A stretch of DNA of 8,203 nt, from contig CADAPN010000082.1 in the NCBI GenBank assembly GCA_902789835.1, positions 1 to 8,203 on the forward strand. Reading direction: 5' to 3'. The notes under the pieces were generated by a model. It did no database searches. It was not told the origin of the DNA and saw nothing but the letters and a program-made list of their open reading frames with translations. This DNA is from Oscillospiraceae bacterium (GTDB lineage Bacteria; Bacillota_A; Clostridia; Oscillospirales; Oscillospiraceae). Positions 1 to 7,083 of this stretch are shown one piece after another. Position numbers and translations under genes: made by a program. Every line of letters begins with the position of its first letter. The stretch's first letter is position 1.

Positions 1-22
1 AAGTCTTTTTTGGGAGAAGAAG

Positions 23-1324
23 ATGAAAACAATCGGAATTGTGGCGGAATATAATCCGTTTCACCTGGGACACGCCCTGCAGATCCGGGAGAGCCGGAGA
101 AGGGCGCAGAGCGACGGGGAAGAGACGGCCGTCATCGCCGTGATGAGCGGCGATTTTGTCCAGCGCGGTGAGGCGGCGGTGTTTTCCAAGTACGCCCGGG
201 CGGAAGCGGCCTGCCGAAGCGGAGCGGACCTGGTGGTGGAGCTTCCGCTGCCCTGGGCGCTGGCTTCGGCCGAGAGCTTTGCCTGGGGAGCCGTGACGAT
301 GCTGGCGGAGCTCGGAGCGGAGGTGCTGTCCTTCGGCTGCGAGACGGAGGAGTGCCCGGCCGGATGCGTAGCCCCAGAGCAGGAAAAAACAGATCCGGAC
401 GCAGAGACAGCCGCCGCACAGGCGCGCCTGCGCGAACTGGAGCAAACAGCGGATCTCCTCATGAGCCCGGGATTTACCGAAGCGATTCTGCAGCGCCTGA
501 AGACAGAACCGGAACAGAGCTTTGCTTCGGCGCGTCAGGCCTGCGCCGAGATAAAACTCGGAAAAGCGCTGCCTTTCCTGCAGCAGCCGAACAGCATTCT
601 GGCGCTGGAGTACCTGAAGGCGATCCGGGAGCTCAGGCTGCCTCTCGTGCCCATGGTGATTCCACGCCGCGGCGCCGGACATGACGAACGGGGAGAGAAC
701 CCGATTCCCTCCGCGTCAGAGCTCCGGGACCGGCTTCGCGGCGGCCGCGGAACCGAAGGTTTTGTGCCCTCGGAGGCGGAGGAGATCTTTCGGAGAGAAG
801 AGCGCGAAGGCCGTGCGGTGCTGGATGCCGGTGAGCAGGGGAGGCTGTTGATGGCGCGACTGCGATGGCTGAAAGAGGAGGACTTCCGGAACCTGCCGGA
901 TGCCGGGGACGGCCTCGGAAACCGCCTGTACGCTGCGGTGCGAAGCGCCGTATGTTTTGACGACCTCCTGAGAGCAGCCGCGACCAGACGCTATCCGCTT
1001 TCCAGGATCCGCCGCCTGTGCCTCTGCGCGGCGCTCGGCATCCCGACCGGAGCCGCCGCGGGCAAACCGCTCTTTGCCCGCATCCTGGCCCTGAACGAAC
1101 GGGGGAGAAGCATCCTTCGCGACGCGCAGGAGAGGCGGGCGCACTCCGGGAGCGGAATCCCGCTGCTGAGCAAGCCAGCACACGTCCGGGAACTGGACGG
1201 CGGCGCACAGGCGATCTTCGAGATGGGGGCACAGGCACACGACTTCTATACCCTCCTCTATCCGGAGGAAGGGCAGCGCCTTTGCGGAGAAGACTGGCGG
1301 AGAGGACCTGCCATTTGTTCATAA
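23..1324 (+). CDS. tmcAL: tRNA(Met) cytidine acetate ligase (TmcAL/YlbM family)
   Basis: This family makes N4-acetylcytidine at the wobble C34 of elongator tRNA-Met, using acetate and ATP, in the cytoplasm. The 433-residue protein opens with the family's nucleotidyltransferase signature: GIVAEYNPFHLGH at residues 5-17, with the HxGH-type ATP-binding motif at H14-H17. MSGDFVQRGE follows at 41-50. Further family blocks are PNSILALEYLKA (189-200), RRGAGHDE (215-222) and PSASELR (229-235). The ATG at 23 is preceded by GGGAGAAG at 11-18, a good ribosome binding site. The protein is somewhat longer than the roughly 400 residues usual for the family. Part of the excess appears to be a Cys- and Glu/Ala-rich stretch at about residues 106-140 (C106, C111, C115). 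No convincing terminator follows the TAA, so read-through into the liv promoter region is possible. The family call is firm; the enzymatic role is from family knowledge. Confidence 0.93.
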   Translation: MKTIGIVAEYNPFHLGHALQIRESRRRAQSDGEETAVIAVMSGDFVQRGEAAVFSKYARAEAACRSGADLVVELPLPWALASAESFAWGAVTMLAELGAEVLSFGCETEECPAGCVAPEQEKTDPDAETAAAQARLRELEQTADLLMSPGFTEAILQRLKTEPEQSFASARQACAEIKLGKALPFLQQPNSILALEYLKAIRELRLPLVPMVIPRRGAGHDERGENPIPSASELRDRLRGGRGTEGFVPSEAEEIFRREEREGRAVLDAGEQGRLLMARLRWLKEEDFRNLPDAGDGLGNRLYAAVRSAVCFDDLLRAAATRRYPLSRIRRLCLCAALGIPTGAAAGKPLFARILALNERGRSILRDAQERRAHSGSGIPLLSKPAHVRELDGGAQAIFEMGAQAHDFYTLLYPEEGQRLCGEDWRRGPAICS

Positions 1325-1361
1325 TTTCAAAAAAGTTCAAATTTTAGAGGCATATTTCGTC

Positions 1362-1381
1362 AAAATGCGCAAGTGCATTTT
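1362..1381. repeat. 20-bp near-palindrome upstream of the liv -10 box, possible operator
   Basis: Arms AAAATGCGC (1362-1370) and GTGCATTTT (1373-1381) are inverted repeats that match at 8 of 9 positions and are separated by AA. The site lies directly upstream of the TATAAT at 1396-1401, covering about -46 to -27 relative to the inferred start, where a -35 element would be. That placement suits a regulator site. It is a poor terminator for tmcAL, because the loop is tiny and no T-run follows on the + strand. The binding protein is unknown, and the regulatory role is inference. Confidence 0.45.
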
Positions 1382-1395
1382 CGGCTTAGGTGTAG

Positions 1396-1401
1396 TATAA
1401 T
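1396..1401 (+). promoter_or_regulatory. Probable -10 box of the liv operon promoter
   Basis: A perfect TATAAT sits about 76 bases upstream of the binding-protein start codon, implying a leader of about 70 bases. No good -35 hexamer lies 16-18 bases upstream (best candidates around 1373-1379 match poorly), and there is no TG extension. The promoter therefore probably depends on an activator or is weak. The near-palindrome at 1362-1381 occupies the -35 region. No T-box, riboswitch or strong attenuator fold was recognised in the leader. Confidence 0.55.
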
Positions 1402-1476
1402 GCGTGTATCACAAAGGAAAACATTCGTCTTTCAATGACGGACAATTCCGAATCATAATAAGATGGAGGAACAACC

Positions 1477-2631
1477 ATGAAAAAGCTTCTTTCGATCGCA
1501 CTGATTCTCTGCCTGGCCCTGGCCCTGGCACCGATGGCGTTCGCGGATAACCCGGTTGTCAAAATCGGCGTGTTCGAGCCCCAGTCCGGTGACAACGGCG
1601 CCGGCGGCAAGCAGGAAGTCCTCGGTATGCAGTATGCAAACAAGCTGACCCCGACCGTTGAGATCGACGGCACAACCTATGATGTTCAGCTTGTCTATGC
1701 GGACAATGCCTCTTCCAATGACAAGGCCCCGACCGCGGCCCAGGATCTGATCTCCAACGGCGTGTCCCTGGTGCTCGGCTCCTACGGCTCCGGCGTCTCC
1801 ATCGCCGCAAGCGACACCTTTGCCAATGCCGGCGTCCCGGCCATCGGCGTTACCTGCACCAACCCCCAGGTCACGGCGGACTGCGAAGTGTACTTCCGCA
1901 TCTGCTTCCTAGATCCGTTCCAGGGCACCGTCCTTGCAAACTTTGCCAAGAGTGAGCTCGGCGCGACCAAGGCCTACTGCTTGGCCAAGCTCGGCGACGA
2001 CTACTCCGGCGGCCTGTGCAACTTCTTCATCGATGCCTTCGGCAAAGACAACTGCGTGTATGAGCAGTTCCCGGAAGGCACCTCTGACTTCTCCACCTAC
2101 ATCACCAACGCACAGAACCAGGGCTGCGACGTCTTCTTCTCCCCGGTGAGCACCGAGGCCGCTGCCCAGATCATTGCCAAGGCTGACACCCAGGCGCTCG
2201 GCATGCCGATCCTGGCCGGCGACACTTGGGACTCCAACGTCATTCTGAATGCCGCGAAGGGCACCGATGTCCGGATCTGCGTCACCACCTTCTATCAGGA
2301 AGGCGCGGACGAAGAGTTTGACAAGGGCATCAAGGAGTGGATCAAGTCTGATGCCACCGCACTGGCCAACAACGGCGGCAACGACGAGCTGGCTGCTGTG
2401 ACGGTCATGGGCTATGACGCCTACTATGTCGCCCTCGAGGCCCTCAAGGCTGCAGGCTCCGTTGATCCGGAAGATGTCCTCGAAGCCATTCCTTCCGTTG
2501 AGTATGCCGGCGTTACCGGCAACATCGCCTTTGACGACATCGGCGACGCCCTCCGTGACAGCGCCTTCGTCAAGGAGTGCAACACTGAGACCGGTGTCTG
2601 GGACTTCGTCACGGTCGCCACGGTCGGCTGA
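1477..2631 (+). CDS. livJ: Branched-chain amino acid-type ABC transporter substrate-binding protein
   Basis: This is the extracytoplasmic receptor of a HAAT-family importer (Peripla_BP_6/LivJ-K type, two-lobed). It has 384 residues, a usual length. The N-terminus is a signal peptide: MKKLL, a hydrophobic run to about residue 20, and a signal peptidase I-like site AFA|D after A23. There is no lipobox: the only early cysteine, C12, is preceded by LIL and lies within the hydrophobic core. The mature start VVKIGVFEPQSG (27-38) and the segment LGSYGSGVSIAASD (100-113) resemble the first strand and ligand-binding loop of LivJ-type proteins. GGAGGA at 1465-1470 fixes the ATG. Codons are strongly C-ending, consistent with high expression. 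The five-gene context supports an amino acid importer, but the ligand cannot be read from sequence; amides, urea or other small ligands remain possible. The livJ symbol denotes family, not proven specificity. Confidence 0.9.
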   Translation: MKKLLSIALILCLALALAPMAFADNPVVKIGVFEPQSGDNGAGGKQEVLGMQYANKLTPTVEIDGTTYDVQLVYADNASSNDKAPTAAQDLISNGVSLVLGSYGSGVSIAASDTFANAGVPAIGVTCTNPQVTADCEVYFRICFLDPFQGTVLANFAKSELGATKAYCLAKLGDDYSGGLCNFFIDAFGKDNCVYEQFPEGTSDFSTYITNAQNQGCDVFFSPVSTEAAAQIIAKADTQALGMPILAGDTWDSNVILNAAKGTDVRICVTTFYQEGADEEFDKGIKEWIKSDATALANNGGNDELAAVTVMGYDAYYVALEALKAAGSVDPEDVLEAIPSVEYAGVTGNIAFDDIGDALRDSAFVKECNTETGVWDFVTVATVG

Positions 2632-2670
2632 TCCAAGCGCACAACCGATTCCGGTAAGTAAAAACAATAA

Positions 2671-2709
2671 CGAGTGGAGTGCGGAGCGTCTTGCTCCACA
2701 CTCCATTCG
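2671..2709 (+). promoter_or_regulatory. Long intercistronic hairpin between the binding-protein gene and livH
   Basis: Two 17-base arms (2671-2687 and 2693-2709) around the 5-base loop GTCTT pair at all positions except one C-A mismatch, with one G-U wobble. The hairpin starts about 40 bases after the binding-protein stop and ends about 60 bases before livH. No T-run follows, so it is unlikely to be a full intrinsic terminator. By analogy with other ABC operons, such as the malE-malF intercistronic hairpins, it may protect the upstream mRNA or partly attenuate transcription. Either would give more binding protein than permease. The structure is seen; the function is inferred. Confidence 0.6.
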
Positions 2710-2718
2710 TGGTAAAAT
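2691..2718 (+). promoter_or_regulatory. Possible weak internal promoter upstream of livH
   Basis: TTGCTC at 2691-2696 and TAAAAT at 2713-2718 are separated by 16 bases. The -10 matches the SigA consensus at 5 of 6 positions, but the -35 matches at only 3. The -35 overlaps the hairpin arm at 2693-2709. It could give independent low-level expression of livHMGF, but a chance match is about as likely. Confidence 0.2.
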
Positions 2719-2771
2719 GCTCCGCAAGCTGCTCGCGCAGTATTCATCCAAATCGTAAGGAGGATTCCTCC

Positions 2772-3692
2772 ATGGCAAAGACCATATTGCCTTATATTAT
2801 TTCGGGAATCTCGGTAGGCGGCCAGTATGCGCTGATTGCCATCGGCTACACGATGGTGTACGGTATTCTGCGTCTGATCAACTTCGCCCACGGCGATGTG
2901 TTCATGGTCGCGGGGCTGATGATGGTGTACATGGCAGCTTCGATGCCGCTTTATATCGCGATTCCGCTGATGATCGTTCTGACCGTGTTTCTCGGTTTCA
3001 TGATTGAGCGCGTGGCCTATCGGCCCCTTCGCACGGCACCGCGCATGTCCGTCATGATTTCGGCCATCGGCGTCAGCTACCTGATCCAGAATCTTGCGCT
3101 GTACATCACCGGCGGTCTGAACAAGAACTATCCTTCGATTCCCTGGATCTCGGACCGGGTGACGGTCTTCGGAATGGAGACCTCGCGGGTCACCATCATC
3201 ACACCGTTTCTCACCATTATCCTGGTGGTGCTGCTGGTTCAGCTGATCAACCACACGAAGATCGGCATGGCCATGCGCGCGGTGTCTCTGAACTTTGAAA
3301 CCTCACAGCTGATGGGCATTCGCATTAACAATGTCATCTCCGCCACGTTTATCATCGGCACCTTCCTGGCGGCGGTGGGCTCGATGCTGTTTTTCACAAA
3401 CTATCCCGGCGTTGTGCCGACTTCGGGCGCGATGCCCGGCCTGAAAGCCTTCGTCGCGGCGGTGTTCGGCGGGATCGGCTCGATCCCCGGCGCGGTGATC
3501 GGCGCGTTCATCATCGGCATTGCCGAGAGCCTGATCAAGGGCCTGGACACGATTCTGATCGTGAACGGAAGCATCACCGAGCAGATCGGCTTTGCCACTT
3601 TCTCGGATGCGTTCACCTTTGTTCTGCTGATCATTGTCCTGGTGTTCAAGCCGACGGGACTCTTCGGCGAGAAGACCACCGATAAGGTCTGA
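2772..3692 (+). CDS. livH: Branched-chain amino acid-type ABC transporter permease LivH
   Basis: This is one of the two inner-membrane subunits of the importer (BPD_transp_2 family), expected to pair with LivM. It has 306 residues and is strongly hydrophobic with multiple membrane segments. Family landmarks in order are GGQYALIAIGYTMVYGIL (16-32), INFAHGDVFM (36-45), ERVAYRPLR (79-87), a cytoplasmic EAA-like coupling loop at about 169-185 containing SQLMGI, and GGIGSIPGAVIGA (233-245). The protein ends with the typical KPTGLFGE. The ATG at 2772 is chosen because AAGGAGGA at 2757-2764 lies 7 bases upstream and the protein then begins as LivH proteins do. An in-frame ATG at 2679 would add 31 unrelated residues encoded by the intercistronic hairpin region. 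livM follows after 15 bases. Confidence 0.94.
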   Translation: MAKTILPYIISGISVGGQYALIAIGYTMVYGILRLINFAHGDVFMVAGLMMVYMAASMPLYIAIPLMIVLTVFLGFMIERVAYRPLRTAPRMSVMISAIGVSYLIQNLALYITGGLNKNYPSIPWISDRVTVFGMETSRVTIITPFLTIILVVLLVQLINHTKIGMAMRAVSLNFETSQLMGIRINNVISATFIIGTFLAAVGSMLFFTNYPGVVPTSGAMPGLKAFVAAVFGGIGSIPGAVIGAFIIGIAESLIKGLDTILIVNGSITEQIGFATFSDAFTFVLLIIVLVFKPTGLFGEKTTDKV

Positions 3693-3707
3693 GGGGAGGC
3701 GAGTGAA

Positions 3708-4874
3708 GTGAAAACGTTAAACGAATCCCGCGGCAGCCGGAAATCTTCCTGGCTCTCTCTTCTCCTGGTGCTGGTCTTCCTGGCGATCGTGTTCCTCCTG
3801 GACCAGAATATCAAGCCCACAAACAAAATGTACATGCTCCTCACGGTGCTGCAGAAGGGCTCGGTCTACGCCCTGGCGGCCGTGTCCATGAACCTGCTCA
3901 ACGGCTATACGGGACTGTTCTCTCTGGGCCATGCGGGCTTCATGCTGATCGGCGCCTATACCTATGCGATATTTACGATCCCGTCCTCTGCGCGGGACAC
4001 GGTGTATCAGTACTTTGACGCGGCGATCCGCTTCTCCTTCCCGGAGACCTTCTCCAACGTCATGGGACCTGCCGGAACCGCGCTCGGCGTGCTGACGGCG
4101 GTGATTCTGGCGGGGCTGGTCGCGGCGTTCTTTGCGTATCTGATCGGCCTTCCGGTGCTGCGCCTGAAGTCGGACTATCTGGCCATTGCGACGCTGGGCT
4201 TTGCCGAGATCATCCGTGCGGTGTTCCAGTGGCAGAAGCTCGGCCCGATCACCAACGGCTCGAACCTGCTCAAGAGCTTTGCGCGTACCAGCAAGTTCAA
4301 GCTCGAGGTCGGCGATACCAAGATTGTTCTCTCGACCTTTGTCCCGGTCCTGATTGCGACGGTTTCCATCATCATCATTGTGAAGCTTGTCAACTCCACC
4401 TACGGCCGCGCCTTCAAGTCGATCCGCGACGACGAGGTCGCCGCCGAGGCCATGGGCATCAACCTTGCCAAGCACAAGATGATCTCCTTCACGGTAAGCT
4501 CCTTCTTCGCCGGCGTATCCGGCGCCATGATGGCCATGGTGCTCTCCATCGCCCAGGCGAGCAACTTCAAGTCTGCCATGACCTATGAGATCCTGCTGAT
4601 GGTGGTGCTGGGCGGAATCGGCTCCATCTCGGGCTCGGTCATCGGCTCGTTCCTCTTTGTGGCGGCCTCCGAGTGGTGGCTGCGCGGCCTGGATTCGGGG
4701 ACCTTCCTCGGCATCAACGCGCCCGGCATTTTCCGCAACGGATTCCGTCTGGTCGTCTTTTCCGTCATCATCATGATCGTGGTGCTTTTCTTCCGCCAGG
4801 GCATCATGGGTGAAAGAGAGATCTCGGACCTGTTCCGCGACCGAAAGAAAAAGGCAAAGGGGGCAGCGAAATGA
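3708..4874 (+). CDS. livM: Branched-chain amino acid-type ABC transporter permease LivM
   Basis: This is the second membrane subunit, partner of LivH. It has 388 residues with several hydrophobic segments, the first at about 15-32. Family landmarks are NLLNGYTGLFSLGHAGFM (62-79), LRLKSDYLAIATLGFAEIIR (151-170), the coupling-helix loop at 234-257 with SIRDDEVAAEAMGI, and GGIGSISGSVIGS (302-314). The C-terminal tail is Lys/Arg-rich (RDRKKKAKG) and cytoplasmic by the positive-inside rule. The start is GTG, chosen because GGGGAGG at 3693-3699 is well placed 8 bases before it and no upstream in-frame alternative is better. The gene lies 15 bases after livH, and its stop overlaps the livG start in ATGA, so the two are translationally coupled. 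Residues about 92-118 form a less conserved-looking loop between membrane segments. Confidence 0.94.
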   Translation: MKTLNESRGSRKSSWLSLLLVLVFLAIVFLLDQNIKPTNKMYMLLTVLQKGSVYALAAVSMNLLNGYTGLFSLGHAGFMLIGAYTYAIFTIPSSARDTVYQYFDAAIRFSFPETFSNVMGPAGTALGVLTAVILAGLVAAFFAYLIGLPVLRLKSDYLAIATLGFAEIIRAVFQWQKLGPITNGSNLLKSFARTSKFKLEVGDTKIVLSTFVPVLIATVSIIIIVKLVNSTYGRAFKSIRDDEVAAEAMGINLAKHKMISFTVSSFFAGVSGAMMAMVLSIAQASNFKSAMTYEILLMVVLGGIGSISGSVIGSFLFVAASEWWLRGLDSGTFLGINAPGIFRNGFRLVVFSVIIMIVVLFFRQGIMGEREISDLFRDRKKKAKGAAK

Positions 4875-5722
4875 GAAAAGACAAGCCCTGCGTCCTCAAG
4901 GTCGAGGATGTTACGATGCAGTTCGGCGGCGTGGTTGCCGTGAACAACTTCAGCATGGAAGAATACGAGGGCGAGATTGTCGCCATCATCGGCCCGAACG
5001 GCGCCGGCAAGACGACGGCCTTCAACGTCATTACGGGCGTCTATGCACCCACCAACGGCCGCGTCACCTTCAACGGCGAGCGCGTGATCGAGAATTTCCC
5101 CCGCGGCAAGATGAAAAAGGCCTATCTCGGCCAGAACGCCGGCAAGTACACCGAGCACCTTGAACCGACGCCGGACAAGCTGACGGCCCTCGGCATGGCC
5201 CGCACCTTCCAGAACATCCGGCTCTGGAAGAGCATGACCGTGTTTGAAAACGTCCTGATCGCCAAGCACCTGAAGCGGACAAGCAACGTCTTTTCGGCCA
5301 CCTTCGGCCTAAACCGCCTGGAGGAGCAGATGCAGCGGGAAGAAGCCGACGCGCTGATCGAGACGGTGGGCCTCGCCGATGTGAGGGACGAACTTGCAAC
5401 CAGCCTGCCCTACGGCAAGCAGCGCCGTCTGGAGATTGCCCGTGCCCTCGCCACGGAGCCGAAGCTTCTGCTTCTGGATGAACCGGCGGCCGGCATGAAC
5501 CCGCAGGAGACGGTGGAGCTCACCAGGTTCATCGGTGAGATCCGGGACCAGTTCCATGTCAGCATCCTGCTCATCGAACACCATATGGACCTCGTCATGG
5601 ATATCTCCGAGCGGATCTACGTTCTGGACTTCGGCAGCATGATTGCCAGCGGCACACCGGCCGAGATCCAGCAGAACGAAAAGGTCATTGACGCATACCT
5701 GGGGGTGACGGACGATGCTTGA
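4871..5722 (+). CDS. livG: Branched-chain amino acid-type ABC transporter ATPase LivG
   Basis: This is one of two cytoplasmic ATPases that power the importer, expected to pair with LivF. It has 283 residues. Visible ABC motifs are Walker A GPNGAGKTT (41-49), Q-loop Q114 in ARTFQNIRL, a degenerate signature LPYGKQRRLEIARAL (179-193), Walker B LLLLDEP (199-205; D203 and E204), D-loop AAGMN, and switch histidine H237 in LIEHHMD. The signature lacks the canonical SGG; LSYGQ-like variants are normal in LivG. A longer-than-usual segment at about 72-105 lies between the beta-domain and the Q-loop. The ATG overlaps the livM stop by 4 bases, with AAAGGGGG just upstream at 4856-4863, and the 3' end overlaps livF by 8 bases. 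The protein ends with the LivG-type IDAYLG motif. Confidence 0.95.
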   Translation: MRKDKPCVLKVEDVTMQFGGVVAVNNFSMEEYEGEIVAIIGPNGAGKTTAFNVITGVYAPTNGRVTFNGERVIENFPRGKMKKAYLGQNAGKYTEHLEPTPDKLTALGMARTFQNIRLWKSMTVFENVLIAKHLKRTSNVFSATFGLNRLEEQMQREEADALIETVGLADVRDELATSLPYGKQRRLEIARALATEPKLLLLDEPAAGMNPQETVELTRFIGEIRDQFHVSILLIEHHMDLVMDISERIYVLDFGSMIASGTPAEIQQNEKVIDAYLGVTDDA

Positions 5723-6419
5723 AGTAAAAGACCTGCACGTATCCTACGGCGGTATCCGCGCCCTGCGCGGTGTGAATCTCGAAGTTCCCGACGGGAAGAT
5801 CGTCACGCTGATCGGCGCAAACGGCGCCGGGAAATCGACGCTTCTTCGTACCATCTCCGGCCTCGTGAAGGCGGAGAGCGGATCGATCACCTATGATGGG
5901 AAAGAGCTTCTCGGCATGTCCATCAACAAGATTCTGGAGCTGGGCATTGCCCAGGTTCCGGAGGGACGCCGCGTGTTTACCAATCTCTCCGTTCTGGAGA
6001 ACCTGAAGATCGGCGCGTACCTCCGCAGGGACAAGGCGGGAATCCAAAAGGACATTGAATGGGTCTACGAGCTGTTTCCGCGGCTGAAGGAGCGCTCCTG
6101 GCAGATGGCCGGAACCCTCTCCGGCGGGGAACAGCAGATGCTGGCGGTGGGCCGCGCGCTCATGAGCCGCCCGAAGCTCATGATGATGGACGAGCCCTCC
6201 CTCGGCCTTGCCCCGCTGGTGGTAAAGGGTATTTTTGAGATTATCCGGGAGATTAACCGCCAGGGCGTCACGGTTCTGCTGATCGAGCAGAACGCGAACA
6301 TGGCTCTGAAAACGGCGGATCTTGCCTATGTCCTGGAGACGGGAGAGATCACCCTCCACGGGACGGGGTCGGAGCTGCTCACCAACGAAGCGGTCAAGCG
6401 CGCTTATCTGGGCGAATAA
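5715..6419 (+). CDS. livF: Branched-chain amino acid-type ABC transporter ATPase LivF
   Basis: This is the second cytoplasmic ATPase, expected to form a heterodimer with LivG on the LivH-LivM membrane pair. It has 234 residues, the family length. Motifs are Walker A GANGAGKST (34-42), Q-loop Q80 in GIAQVPEGRRVF, signature LSGGEQQM (135-142), Walker B LMMMDEP (155-161), D-loop SLGLAP, and LLIEQNA with Q192 where most ABC ATPases have the switch histidine. This Gln is typical of LivF and not a defect. The protein ends in the family tail KRAYLGE. The start overlaps the livG end by 8 bases, and the ribosome site GGGGGTGA (5701-5708) lies inside livG, so translation is coupled. It is the last gene of the operon; a strong terminator begins 41 bases after the stop. 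Confidence 0.96.
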   Translation: MLEVKDLHVSYGGIRALRGVNLEVPDGKIVTLIGANGAGKSTLLRTISGLVKAESGSITYDGKELLGMSINKILELGIAQVPEGRRVFTNLSVLENLKIGAYLRRDKAGIQKDIEWVYELFPRLKERSWQMAGTLSGGEQQMLAVGRALMSRPKLMMMDEPSLGLAPLVVKGIFEIIREINRQGVTVLLIEQNANMALKTADLAYVLETGEITLHGTGSELLTNEAVKRAYLGE

Positions 6420-6459
6420 TAGAATTAAAACAAACATAATGGGGTCAAATCAACCCATG

Positions 6460-6506
6460 GGAAAACAAGCAAGGAAAGAGGTTCCGGGCTTGTTTTCCTT
6501 TTTCTT
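6460..6506 (+). terminator. Rho-independent terminator of the liv operon
   Basis: A perfect 11-bp stem, GGAAAACAAGC (6460-6470) with GCTTGTTTTCC (6488-6498), is followed directly by TTTTTCTT (6499-6506). The 17-base loop can form a further small stem (GGAA 6473-6476 with TTCC 6482-6485). It closes the livJHMGF unit and separates it from the promoter that starts 5 bases later. Confidence 0.9.
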
Positions 6507-6510
6507 AGTC

Positions 6511-6539
6511 TTGACTATGCCACGATTCAATGCTACAAT
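6511..6539 (+). promoter_or_regulatory. SigA-type promoter of the CNB-protein pair
   Basis: TTGACT (6511-6516) and TACAAT (6534-6539) are separated by exactly 17 bases. TG at 6531-6532 gives an extended -10 (TGCTACAAT). Transcription would start near 6546, leaving a leader of about 44 bases before the first CNB gene. The terminator immediately upstream supports an independent transcription unit. Confidence 0.85.
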
Positions 6540-6589
6540 AACATGCGGTTATTTATACAAATATATCAGTTTTACAGGAGGAAATTGAT

Positions 6590-7066
6590 ATGAATATCAA
6601 ATCATTTGGCAAGGGTGCGGTCATCTTCCGTCAGGGGGACGCTGGTGACTGCATGTATGATATTCAATCCGGCAGAGTCGGCATTTTTGATCATTATGGC
6701 GAGCCGGATGAGAAAAAGATTGCAGAGCTTTACGTCGATCAGATCTTCGGGGAAATGGGCCTGCTGGATCACGCTCCGCGCTCGGCGACGGCTGTCGCGC
6801 TGACGAATGAGACCGTGGTATCGGTGATCTCGGAAGAAGAGTTCTATGAGTACTTTGAGAAGGCGCCGGCAAAGGTCCTTGTCCTGATGCAGCAGATGTG
6901 CAACCGGCTGCGCCGCACATCGAAGGACTACCTGGAGGCCTGCCGCACGGTGCACGATACCGTGGCCGCCGAGAAGACCGGCGGGAAGAAGAGCGGTGGC
7001 CTGCTGGCCAGCCTGCAGAAGCTCTGCGCGACCTACAAAGGTTACAACTACTATGCGCATAACTGA
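6590..7066 (+). CDS. Stand-alone cyclic-nucleotide-binding domain protein (first of pair)
   Basis: This is a small (158-residue) cytoplasmic protein with one CNB domain (CRP/PKA-regulatory fold) over roughly residues 5-115. Seen directly are FRQGDAGD (13-20) and MYDIQSGRVGIF (22-33), which form the beta-roll. The phosphate-binding cassette is FGEMGLLDHAPRSATAVA (53-70), with the expected Glu (E55) and Arg (R64). A helical stretch follows with YLEACR (114-119). The remaining C-terminus (about 125-158) is short, Lys/Gly-rich, then ends GYNYYAHN. No helix-turn-helix or catalytic domain is present, so it is not a CRP/FNR transcription factor as it stands. AGGAGGA at 6576-6582 fixes the ATG. It is followed after 17 bases by a paralogue identical at 53 of the first 120 positions by hand count, without gaps. 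Ligand, partner and output are unknown; it may sense a nucleotide or be a structural relic of that fold. Confidence 0.85.
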   Translation: MNIKSFGKGAVIFRQGDAGDCMYDIQSGRVGIFDHYGEPDEKKIAELYVDQIFGEMGLLDHAPRSATAVALTNETVVSVISEEEFYEYFEKAPAKVLVLMQQMCNRLRRTSKDYLEACRTVHDTVAAEKTGGKKSGGLLASLQKLCATYKGYNYYAHN

Positions 7067-7083
7067 CGGAAGGGGGAAGAACA

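Noticed and set aside
1..22. T-run at 5-11 as the tail of an upstream terminator
   Set aside because: The stem, if any, would be outside the window, so it cannot be supported.
633..1340. Minus-strand open frame (235 codons) opposite tmcAL
   Set aside because: The product is Arg/Pro/Ser-rich low-complexity sequence typical of an antisense shadow of a GC-rich gene.
1340..1460. Possible CodY box upstream of the liv operon
   Set aside because: CodY control of branched-chain amino acid genes is plausible, but A/T-rich segments here, such as around 1340 and 1442, mismatch the 15-base CodY consensus at too many positions.
2679..2771. Upstream ATG that would extend LivH by 31 residues
   Set aside because: The extension is encoded by the intercistronic hairpin, has no LivH similarity, and the ATG at 2772 has an excellent Shine-Dalgarno sequence.
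1909..2778. Long minus-strand open frame (289 codons) opposite the binding-protein gene
   Set aside because: It lies opposite a gene with clear family motifs and strongly C-ending codons, which suppress antisense stops. It has no recognisable domain and no good ribosome site.
6255..6300. Missing switch histidine in LivF (Gln at 192)
   Set aside because: Gln at this position in the VEQNA/IEQNA block is normal for LivF proteins and not a sign of inactivation.
5685..6437. Minus-strand open frame (250 codons) opposite livF
   Set aside because: It is fully antisense to a gene with every ABC ATPase motif and shows no domain of its own.
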